Positions 14,101 through 26,885 of a stretch of DNA of 64,000 nucleotides are shown one piece after another (the stretch's first letter is position 1; each line of letters opens with the position of its first letter). Below the pieces are notes generated by a model. The model was given only the letters and a program-made list of their open reading frames with translations. It searched no databases and had not been told where the DNA came from. A program made the position numbers and the translations under genes. Origin of the DNA: Setaria digitata (taxonomy: Eukaryota; Nematoda; Chromadorea; Rhabditida; Setariidae); contig RCAB01000166.1 of the NCBI GenBank assembly GCA_003640385.1, forward strand, positions 1 through 64,000. Direction: 5' to 3'.

Positions 14101-17100
14101 TGTTCAGATTGTTTGTCGGACTCTAAATTCCGTTCATTCACATATAAAGATGGGATCGATCTGCCAACTAATTAATTTGGCCTTTAATTAATGGAAAGAA
14201 GAGGGTGAAAACTTCAAATATCTATTACCGGCTCTGTTCCTAAATTCATAGACTTCTTTATAGGATTAAATGATTGATTAGGAAAGGCTCCAACATTTTT
14301 TTTTTGCTCAACAATTATCATTGATTGCCATAATTTTTATCAGTGGCATTTGGCATAGCAGAAAAAACAAAAACGAAAAAAAAATTTAATGGTACCAGAA
14401 AGAAATCGTCCAATATCAGCAATAGTGACAAGTATTAATGGAATACCTAATAATGCATACATTAAACATGCTATACGACCTTCATCGGTTCTCGGCACAA
14501 TATGCCCATAACCTGAATTTAAAATTCATCATATCATATCAAATTGTTCAATCCCATCTTATCAGCATGCAGTATTAATTTTTATGGTAGCTTAATGAAG
14601 AATAAATTTTTCGAATTAACTGGAAATGGAAATGTCATTTTATCAAAGCACAACATGCACTTTCATCTCATCATCATCATACAGATTGATTATTATCATA
14701 GCTGGCGACGAATTTTAAATAAATTGTTTGGATCAAAACTATGCACTCAAATACCAAATATGTTCGTATATTTCAAATTGCCAATAAATTGGAAAAAAAA
14801 AGGATGAAAAAAGTGGCTATGAGGTTAGAAATGTTTGCATGCAGTTTATAGGCGAGTATATTAATACGCTGATAAAAGTTAATATTTTAATGATTTTTGA
14901 GTGTAAAAAAAAACTCAATTGATAAGCAAATCAGAAAGCTTGTAAGCTAGAGCAAAGTGATAATGAGCCTTTCGATGAGGAATAATGTTCAAAGTTTCAC
15001 ATTATGAGGAAAAAATTTTATTCCAATAAAATTTAATTTCATAATTAAATTTAAACATTTTTGAAATTTGTAAAATGGAACACTATAATCAAATGAATGA
15101 AAAATTTCAAAGAGCACTCTTCTGTTTTCATTCTTTCTCGATTTATTACATGTTAAAACATCTGTTTGAAAAAAAAAAAATAGCAAATAAATAAATTAAG
15201 ACTTATCTCACTCATTTCTATCATCCGTTAAAATAGAAGAGAAAAGAACGAAAAAAGCTTTTGGAATTGGAGGAATGGAGAAGGGGAAAAAAGAAGGTGA
15301 AAAATAAAAATACTAATTTAATATTTTATTGATAAAGTAAAAATTTACCAATGGTTGTTATAGCAGTCCAGGAAAAAAATATGCTCGAGCCAAATGACCA
15401 TTTCACCGGTCCAGCACCTTTGATTATATCATCAGGTGTCATGTAATTTTTCGTATAATCAATAAATACATCACGAATTACATCATTTATGCTGCAATTT
15501 GAACTGTAAGAAATTTATTACAATTAATTTTTTTTTTTTAATTTTTAGGTTTACTTATTTTCAAGAAGAGTTTTCATAAACTTTCCCAAATCTAAATTAA
15601 TTCAGTATATAAGTATCAAATGATTAATTTGTATCTAGTGTTATCATTTAATGAGAGCTAATCACTGATAACATAATGCGATCACATATGAACAATAACA
15701 TATAGAATGCTATTTTTATCAAATGACATTTTTATTCTATCAATTTATAGTTTAAAAAATTCCCTTGTCGTCCTATCATTTATGTAATTTTTTTAGCTTC
15801 TAAGACACTTATTTTGAAAATGTCTAATAACAGATAAAATACTATCCTTATCACCAATCAAAATATTATCCTTATCACTAATCAAAATAAAGGATGCTCA
15901 TAAGATGCAAAGCTCCTTCTTAATAGTTCTTTTAGGAGATGTTCTGCAAATTATTAACAGGAGAAGAAAACTTTGCTGACTTGCAAAATTTGGCACGAGA
16001 AATGTCTCAAATTCAAGTATTTTTTATCATTTCTGGGTTTAATTATCTTAAGTTCGAAAAAAAATAAAATAAAATAATCATTTATTTTAGCTGTAAAATT
16101 TATATCAATAAATTTCTTATCATCAATTTTTCCTTAGCGTAAATTAAAAGAAAAACAATGTCAATTTTGAAATTCTCAGCGAAAATTTCACTTTTTGTAG
16201 GAAAAGAAAACAGAAATGAACCCAAGATGTGCTGTCTCGGACCAACTCTCGAATGTAACCTGCTCAGTGCTGTTTGACAGGTGTACTAACATCCATAAAT
16301 TATCAATAATTTTCTGTTTCAAGGCTTCAATTCGATGAGCTGTCTTGTTGCGAGTGTATACCTCATATGGCATTTCAAACTAGAATAAAAATTCTAATTT
16401 TAAAAAATCAGACTTTCTTTCTTTTGTTTTGTGATAAAGTGATAAATTATCAGAGATATAAATAAAAAAGGAATAAAAATAAATTGCATTTTATTTACAA
16501 ATACAATGACATATTTAAGTTGCTAATAACTAACATGATGAAATATAGCTGCACCGAGAATTGTATAAGCTGTTGAAAGTAGAACAAGACCAACGTGTGG
16601 TAGCACTATGCGCAATTTCTAAAAGACTAGCTTTACCGTTTAATTAGACAGGTAATTTAACCTCATAAATCTAGTTCAGAATTTATATACAGACTAGTCT
16701 ATTTTCGATATATCACTTTAATACAATAAATAACAATTGCTTTCTTTAAAAAAAGATTATGTAAAGTTTAAAAAGAAAGTTAAATTGTAAAGAAAAAAAA
16801 AAAAGTGGCTCAGTGAATTGCAGGAAATGAAGAAATTTTGAAGTTCAAAAGAGAAAGAAAAAACACTAATAAAATAAAAAAAAGTAAATGAATAAATTAA
16901 CCCGTCGTATCCTGTCTCTTTGAGTTTTGATGGCAAAATTAGCCTGAGGCTCATCGCCAATCTGTTCCAACATTTCATCATCACCATCTTGTTGGCCGAT
17001 GTAATAATTCAAACGTCCCGCGCTGTAAATGAGAAAAATTTTTTCATTTTTTTTTTTTTTTTGCTAGAAAATTTGTTTAAATTTAAAATTCACAAATAGA

Positions 17101-19519
17101 ACCTTTTCAAAATTAACTGCTCCTTGTCATCTTTTCCATGACTTTTTAATGCATAAATACGAAAAAAAGAACAGTGGTGAACGGTGAGGAAGAGTTTTTA
17201 ATTTCCAGTCACTTAGTAGACTGTATTTTTATTGGGATCTAAGGAAAGCTACTTAAGTTTGACTTAGTGCTAAAATGAAAGATCACTCTTGGTCTTTCAA
17301 ACTTGACCAGTTGGAAAATTCAGGAATAACTGCAATATTAGAATTTGCAAATGTTTTTATTAAGCAAGTACAAGCGATGGTTAATTATGAGAATACTATC
17401 TGGTCGCTGCTGTTAGTGCCATCAATAAGTTGATAAGAAGAAAAAGCATAGATGAATTTGATAAACTTGCCATAATTCACTTTCCGGATGCAAATAAATT
17501 CGATGAATTTTTGAATACGACATAATAAGTCACAATCTTATACAATTTTCAATGCCATCTGCTCTGGCAATTAGAGTCTAATCTAGTCTATCTTAAAATA
17601 GAGTCTCGTAACACTGTTACTTAGCATTTTTTAAATCGCTTCAAAAATGTATAAATGCCTATCGGCAGGAAATAAAACAACAAATAGCTCAGTGAAACTA
17701 TCGTAAATTTCTTTTAAGTTGGCTATCAAACTCTAGCCAAAATTATCCACCTGAGATTTTATCACTTTCTTTGTTTTTGTGGAAATTAACTTAATCACTA
17801 ATTTTCGTTCTAGTGGAATGTATAGTTCTAGTTGTAACATTTCTTCTTAAATTCTCTGATAAAACGTTGCATTAGAGTGAAAAATTTTAGATTGATCATT
17901 CGGTGGATGAATAATTTGTCCACTGATCAGCAAATCGATCGATAAATTTTAATTTGTCTTGAGAGTGTATAAGTTTTGGTGATTGAACATGTCATATCAT
18001 ATCAAGCGCTAAAAAGATTTTTCTAAAATTTTTTTTTCTAAAAAAATTTATATCAATTAAAAAATTTAATTGATACAAATTTTATATATTATTATTATTT
18101 GCAATTAACTTCCATCTAGTCAAAATTTTTGTTTTTTTTTTTTTTTTATTCTTTTTATTTTGATTAAACCTCTAAATAAATAATTTAATATATATATTTT
18201 TTTACATATTTTGGCAAAAAAAAATTTAAATATGCATTTTATTCCCTAATTAAATGAGCTAATTTTTTGCAATATTTAATTTAATAAATAGAAACTTCAA
18301 TAAAATTTTGATTCTTTAACAAAAAGTTCTTAAACTCATAATTAATTGGTAAAAACATGTCATATCATATCAAGCGCTAAAAAGATTATTCTAAAATTTT
18401 TGCAGCAAATTATGCGTCACAAAATATCAAAATGTGTTAAATTTTGTATAATAGTAATTAATAAAAATAAAAAACGCTTCAGTAATAAAAGTCCTGAGGC
18501 ATTCATTGTTTCATAAACGAAAAGGTAAATTTCATTTGATTAATATTTATAAATGTATTTTTGTGAAAGAACAATGCTGAATAATTGTTTGTTTCTTATT
18601 AATTTTCAACCTTAACAAGAAAATGTCTCAATCAGTTGGATTCAGATAAAACAAAAAGTTTAAAATTTGATGTTTAAAGTAATTCAATTTATGCTACTGA
18701 AATTTATGTTTGGCTTTATTTTAACTTTTTTTTAATGCCAATAATTCATTAGCTCCTTGAAAGACTTAAAAAATGTAATGGAAATGAAATGAGAAAATGT
18801 GAAGAAATTATTCAATGCAAATGTCAAAATTATCGATTTAAAAATTTGGCATATATTAATTTAAAAAGAAAAGAAGAAAGATTTGCTTCAAAGAAAAAAT
18901 AAATCAGCTTAATTATTAATTACTTCCTCAAAACTTTAACTTAAAATGTCGAAAATTTTTGCATTTTTTCACTATTAAAAGTTTTTTCTTGGACTGATTT
19001 GAGAAACTTTTCATGCACTACGCCTTTTCATCACTTTAAGCTGATATGAAACAGAAAATACCAAAAGTAATCTATGCTATGTAATCTTATCAGTCAAACT
19101 TTTTAAATCCTAACTCACTACTAATCAACTTAAAATGATAACTTTAGTTAAGACTGGACCTAAGTTTCTTCGAACTCTGAACTCGAATTACTTTTTAAAG
19201 TTCATAACTGGAAAAACAGAAGCGATAAAGACAAGTTCTTTCATTGCTTATCTTATCACTCTGTGTGTATGCAATTTTGAGATTTTGAAATATTTTCCGG
19301 AGCTCATTTCTACGATTGATAGCTTGTCTATGTGTTACAAAATAAAAAATAAAATAGAAGATAAAAAAATTAAAAACATCACAAGATCGAAACTGAAGAG
19401 TGCTCTTCGAATTTTTTGCAGCTTGTTGAATAAATACACCCAGGAGACGTGTATAATACTTGACTATCAAACTTGGACTTTTCACCCAAATCAGCATCAG
19501 TAGAGAGGGAGAGAGAGTG

Positions 19520-19550
<31 letters not shown>

Positions 19551-22500
19551 GAAAAATAAAACTTCACTTACTAATTTCCTAGCAAATAATCTCGCAGAAC
19601 TAACTTAATTCATTAGGATTAAGTATGAAATGAATATGTAAGGAAGTAAACAAAAAAACAATCGCTGAATTCTGTCTGACCTTTGAAAATTAGAAGTGTT
19701 TTTTCGTTTTAAATTTTAGTAATTTAAAACTAGGAACCATTTAGGCATAGTGAAAATGCATATAATATTAACTAGTTATTTATTTGGCTTATTAAGATCA
19801 AGCAAATTATTAAATTTGACAAATTTAGAACTTATGCCTGATTGCAATCATAAGATTGGCAAAAAAAGCCAAAATAAATTTTCCAGGAATTCTCATCCAT
19901 TATTTCTATTTTTTTTTTCTTCAAATAATAATTTTATAATAACGAACTATTAAAATTATGAGATTACATTAATTACAAAAAAAAAAAAAACGTTAAATAT
20001 TTGTTTGTTATTATTTATTGTATAAAATTATTTGTAATGTTTTCATCGTACACTTTTATTATTCAAAAAAAAAAAAAAAGTGAAAGAATCGAAGATAGAA
20101 GGATGAACTTCTTATGCTGAAGAAAAAAAAAGTATTATAGTTCCTTCTTTTTTTTTTAAATATATTAAAATAAACTTCGTTTTTATAGTCAAATGTATAC
20201 TTTCCAATTGAAGATTTTTAAGGGAAAAAAATAGGTTCTTAAATAAAATTTATACATTTTTGAAATCTTTGAACATTTTCTGAACAAGAAAAGTATGGCT
20301 TTTTTTTTTTTTTTTTTTTTTAACTAAATTGCAAATATGATGTGATGCCATTTCAAGAATCAAGGAATATATTTTTTGAAACTATTGCTGCCGATGGTAG
20401 CAATTTCAAAACTTTTCTCTTTCCAAATTCGGACTGATGCACATTTTGAAATATTATTATTTACGCATCAGCAAACTGTCACTTTTTAAAGTTAATCCGT
20501 GACTTACAACAAAGTCCATAATTTCTATTGAGAAAGAATATGATATGACTGTCACCAGGCAAAAATTCTAGCCTAAAGCTATGATAGCTAACTTTAGACT
20601 AGTTATATTATATTACACTTTTGCACTTTGAAAAAAAAGAAAAAACGAAAATTCGTTGGTTCTTGTTGATATTAAAATTCAGCTTATATGAAGTATTCAA
20701 TGACTGACTGATAAGAATAAGTCATCCTTAATGCTCAAAAGAAAAAAAAAAAAGATTCGAAATGATATAAAGCAAAATTAGCTTCAAATATGACACTCAG
20801 TCATAAATAAAAGCCATATAAGACATCAAATTATAAGAATTTCTCAAAAACTCAGTTTAGAATCATTGCTGAATCGCAAATTATTGGAATTTAAAATTAT
20901 TATCGATATAAAGCTTGGGTTTTTTTTCCTTCTAACTTATGCTAGGTTTTTATTTTTTTCTCATTTTTATTTTTTTTTGGCTCGGAAATATTGATAGTGA
21001 AAAAAAATTACTAAATTTTCAAACATTAAGAGAAAAGATCATATCAGCTAGTCTTATCTGGCTTCCATTCATCATGATACGACTAACTGTCATCAGCAAA
21101 AACATGCTAAATTTCATATTCAATTGAACAATAAATGATTAATAACTGAAAGGAATTCAATTAATCAAAATTTGATCGAAAATATTTAGAACAGAAAAAT
21201 ATACGAATGGTGTTTCAATTATAATTCAATAATTTAGCTAGTAGCAATGAAATTGCGACTCTATTTATTTCAAATTCAGTATTTTGTTTTCCAAAGTATT
21301 TGTGGTAGGGCTCTTGTTGGTAAAATTAGTATGTTATTACTAGCATTGTATTAATTAGTTGAGAAAAAACAATAGCAGATGCGATAAAGCTTATTTTAAT
21401 TAATTAGAACAGTTCAGATGGACCCGTTCTTTTTTCAGCATCTTTCAGTAAAAAAATTTACAACAAGAAGCCTTTTTAAATAATTTTCAAAAATTTTTAA
21501 TTTTATTTCAAAATTATTGTTTACCTGAAATAACGCCTTTTTTATTTCAAGTTAATTAAATTTCGAAATATAATTCATTTAAGTTGCAACTTCGAGCTTG
21601 AGACTAATGAATGTAGAAAAATAGCAACGCCTAATCATTAGGACTCTGCTTAAGTTCCGTGTGGTTTCAAAATTTTTCAAAATTTTTGAGAAAAGAGAAA
21701 CCGATTAAAAATTTTTCAAATTTCAAAAAATGATTTAAAACTTTTTTCCGTAATAAAAACTGCTAATTAAGAGCTAAACATCATTAAATAAATGTTTCAC
21801 CCAAGGCAACAACAAAACGATTTTTTTTAAATTAGTATAGACCGATCATTTGTTGAACTTTTGAACACTTTTACCAAAAAACATTTTAGCCAGCGAGTAA
21901 TTTAATTGATATTCAGAATGATGGCCTAGCCATAATGAGAGTGTGCCTAGAATCATCATTGAGGGCTCTTTTGGTGGAAGAATTTTTAGACTCTTTCAAG
22001 TTCAAGAAGTCATTTTCAAATGAATTCGCATAGAGTAGTCAGAAGAGAGGAATAAAAATTGAGTGAAATAGCAAAAAAAAAAAGAAGGTGAAGAGAGCTT
22101 TTCCTGTTTGAGTAAATTTCCGGTCTTAAAAGTCCCATCAAGTTTGATGCATAGCATCAGCCAAGATTTCTGCCGGAACGTCCACCAATGGAAAGGGACA
22201 ATTTGTCATCGAGATGAATATTTCGCATGGGAAATGTTTCTTTTATTGTCAGAAATGCGTTTCATTTGATTAGCCGTCAGTAAAACCGTCAGAACTTTCA
22301 CTGCTTTTTTTTTTTTTTTTTTAACGAATCAAAGAGATTGAGATGACGCAAGATCTGAGCATTTTTCCAAACTTTTGTAAGGCACATAAATTTTAAAATT
22401 AAAAAGAAAAAAAAAATCAAAAAACAAAAAATTCCGAACTTTTGGGATAACAAAAAAAAGTGCTCATTTTTAATTTCATTACATTCCTGAAATCATTGCT

Positions 22501-25500
22501 CATTTTTAATTTCATTACATTCCTGAAATCATTTGTCGCCTGTATGCTTAATTAGGTGTTGACTAAGTAAGCAGCAGTTATCTTTTTCTCTCAATAAATG
22601 GTTTGAAGAAGTTGAACGAAAAGTGTAAATATCATGGAATAATTGCTTCTAAATCAATCAAATCTTGGCTTTGCTGGGATTCACTTGGCATCCAGATCTT
22701 GCAGCACTCAATTTATTTAGTCTTTATTTTCTCGAAATTTAGTTTAGAAAGAAAAAAATAAGCTAGCAATTATCTTAGAATGAGTTATTGTGCACACAAT
22801 GTAAGGCGATAATAGGTTTTTCTTACTTAGATAACCTGAATTATGCTAATAATAAGACTAGATTTTAGATAATCAAACTAAATTGGAAATTGCTAACAAA
22901 AGGAACAGTTTTGGGGGAAAAAAAACTTAAGACAATTAACGAAAATAATAAAATCATAATTATTCACATATTTCATTGCTTCTTATTGCTACTGCCCTAT
23001 GTCATAAAAATGCTTCTTTTCTCTTAGCTCCTTAGATACTTTATTGATCTAGGCCATCCTGATCCTAAAATGCGAAATGAAATTAAACAATACCGTTATT
23101 TAATAATGGATCAGACAAGTTAGCAAATCAATTATCATTTATTCAAAACATTGATAATTGTGAACTGAAGTAAATCAAATTATCAGTTGTCCCTGTAGAT
23201 ATGAAGCTTCTAAATTAGAAGAAAATGATGTGACAATAATGAAATCTTATTTCTATCTAGGGCAGAAAAAAAATGCTAAAATGTTTATTTCTAAATAGTT
23301 ATTTATTGGCCGAAACGCACAGCAACAATAATTAAATTTCACACTATTTTTTTTAACTTAGCTTATAGCTTAGTTTATTTTTATCGTAAAAAAAAAAAAA
23401 AAAAAAAAAGAATCACGCTAAAACCAATTGTAAAATCCAGAATTATCCAGTGCTACATTATGGTAAGTATTGAAAATTTTCAAGAATAGCAAAAAAATTT
23501 TGGAAATTTGCAGTCTTCATTGAAAATAAAAAAAAAAAAAGAAAAATTATTTAAATATACTACTGCTTAAAAATGTATCTATGAAAATATGAAAATTGTT
23601 ATTAGGATTGAGATTTAATAAATGGTTATTATTTTGCACAAATAAAGTGTAAATTTTTGAAAATTAATTAATTGGAAACAACTTAAACGAATCTTAATAT
23701 TCACGGCATAATTGTTTAATAGTTTTGCTGCCAGAATCTTTAATTATTGATTGGATAAAACAAAAACACTTTTTACAAAGTTTTACTTTTTAATTATAAT
23801 ACTGATAAGAATGGATGATTTTTCTTCAGAAATCTCACAGGCCAAAGTATGTTTGTATTATTTTCGACTTTACTTTTATTTTATTATCAACTGATCGTAA
23901 AATATCTGAATGTTATCATTTCATTCAATTAACAATTGAAAATTTTGATCGCAAAAGAGTTAAATTTTCTTTGATTTGCTATGGAAATGTAACTGTGATG
24001 ACTGATCCTTATAAATTGGCTTAAAAAGTGTTGTAAACAAAGATGATTGTGATAATGAGTGATAAATGATAAAAAAAAAAGGGAATAAATGTAAGGAGTG
24101 AGAAGGCATTTTTATAGAAATATGGAAAGAAAGAAAATGGATGACATCTATTACGCCCATCGGGGACATATTCAAATGTGCTACTGAAATGACACTGTTG
24201 TTGAGAAAATTTCAATAAACCTAGAAAAATTTAACTCTCAATTCTTTCATTTAAAAACAAAAAAAAAAAAAAAAATTGAAATTAGATAGCAGTTGTTCAA
24301 AAGTATTCATTGGATTTGAGAAATGCCATGCCATTTCAAAAGCTGAAAATATTATATTCGTTTTTAAGGACAACTTTAGATTTCAAATTTTCAATTTTTC
24401 CTTTTTTTTTTCGAAAAATTGAAGTAATTTTTTGCATTTGATAGATCATGAAAGCGATAAAGTTTTAGAAATTGCTTTAAAAGACTATTTATTATATTTT
24501 ATGCGATACTGATTATTATTTGAGATATTATCATTTAAATTGCATTTAGGAATTGATTAGATCGAGATTAGTATTGTTGCTAAAGTAATAAATTCCTGCA
24601 TAATAATCGATTAATTAATGAAGAAAGCTAGATTTGTTATAATCAGATTTACTTTAGAATTTAAAGAAAAGAAAACATAAAAACTGAATTACTTGAATTT
24701 TGTACCTTAATTCAGTAATATCGTGTATATTGCGTAATGAAGATGGATTACTTGGAAGCCGCTCAGAAGCAGTTAATGAATACGACTGATAATGCATAGA
24801 ATGAATTAGGCAGAAAATAACCAATTATTCATGGCACTAATCTGATTCTAGAATCATATGCTGTAGATTTTCAGAAATTTATTTCTGAGAATAATTATGA
24901 AGCATGAATGCGGTACTATCATCTGGAACACTGATAAAATTAGCACTAAAAGTGTTTAAAAGAAGTAATAATAGAAATTTATACTGATAAATATATCACT
25001 TGAAGAATCATATCACTGATACTTTAACAATACGTCAAGCGTTGCACATAAGAAATACAAGATTTAAAGGTTTATTTTCAAAATTTCTTCCTCCTCGCCC
25101 ACTTCCTTCTTTTTTTGAAAAGTGAAATCATAAGTCAATAAGTAAATTTTTTTTTCAACAGATATTTATTTTAATTATTTCCCATAATCTTATATTGTGA
25201 TAATGCACTGATAAAATTTATTCTTTCGTTGTTATTAAAAAATAATACTTTTATTTGATCTGTAATGCGAAAATTGACTCATAGCTTAGATAAGCTAGAA
25301 AATTAGAAATTAGTTAGAGAGATTTTGAATTTGAAATTTAATAAAATAGCTACTTTTCACTATGCAAAGAACTGATTAAGGAAGCGAAAAGCAGAAAATA
25401 GTAATAATAGTATCAAATATTACTAATTAGTGTTACAGATAATTGTGTAATTGAATAAAAGAACTCGTAAAATGGGGAACAGCAAGTAGTAATATAATAA

Positions 25501-26850
25501 TAGTAGCCAATATTACTAATTAATACTGCAACTAATTGTGTCAGTGAAAAATATCACGAAAGAATGATAATACAGATGTGATAATCATTCTTTATTTTTT
25601 TTTTTTTAGAAATATTCTTATCGAAGTGAATTCTTCATCTGGACCAGTAGCCAGTAGCAACAATACTTACACAGAAACTGAACAGCTTTACTATATTCAA
25701 ATCGCTGGAGACAATAAGCCTAAGCTAGCAAACATTTTTGAACTTGGGCGTGTATCATCGAACTTTTCTCGATATACGCCTTTTCTTTATTCCTCTTTTT
25801 TCCGCCTTTTTTTTTTCGAACCTTTTCCGAAATGTTTGACATTAAAGCTTTCAGCTATTCTCGAATAATATTGTTGCTTTTATTTATGCTAAATGCATTT
25901 TTGCTTATATTCATGCATTGCTATGCTATATCGTTATGGCTAATGCTATCAGCATTGATAAGAGAGATAGTTGTTGAAAATTTTTAAACTAGTTATTTTT
26001 TTTTCATAATCTTTTATCAGCTTACTGATAAAGTTAATAGTAGGACTGATATCTCAAGAAATGTGCTCTTTTCTATGTGTAGAGATTGAAATTTTAAAAA
26101 TATTAAGAAAAAAGATCAGAAAACTTTCACATTGGTTGCTAGTAAATAATAATTTTGCAAATATGAAACTGAAATTAAATTGCACTGAACGATGTCTAGA
26201 AGAGCAAGGATTATCAGATCGAAAATGTTAAGGGATAAATGAATATGTATTATTGAAACTGGATCTTGATAAGATTTTTTATTCTGATTTTTGCTAGAAA
26301 TCTCTTAGTGACTTTTTTTTCAACTTAAGCAAAAAATTCTCGCAAAGGATCACTTACGCGGATATGATTTACTAGCTTGGCTAGCCAAACGAAAATCAGT
26401 GAAATATTTCTAAACTAAGAGCTGTGGAGAAAAAAATGATAGAAAATTTTATATGGTTAATTTAATCGCGGAAATCAGCAAAAACAAAAAATCGTTAAAT
26501 TGTATTAATGATTAGTAAATAAAAATACATTGGAATGAATGAATAAATATTTATTGAATGAGAGAATAAGTCAATTCAGTTCAAGGAAGGAATAAAAATT
26601 TGGTTAATTCGCTTAAGCTGACAACAATATGTCGCAAAAAAAGTTTTGCTGAAAATGTCACACATTTCTGGAATATTTTATCAGTGGCAGAAGAAAAATC
26701 ATATCAGAACGAAATGATAAATAATAGGTTGAAATTATTACATATCTGAAGCATTTTATCAGTAGCGGAAGAAAAACTCCTACTCTCTGGTACATTTTAT
26801 CTCAATTTTATCAGAACGAAATGATAAATATCAGGCTCAAATTACTTTTA

Positions 26851-26885
<35 letters not shown>

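Noticed and set aside
19135..19503. 122-codon plus-strand ORF inside the K2P intron
   Set aside because: No start context, no splice-linked neighbours, no recognisable motif; an overlapping 100-codon frame exists on the other strand, so this is just a stop-poor patch.
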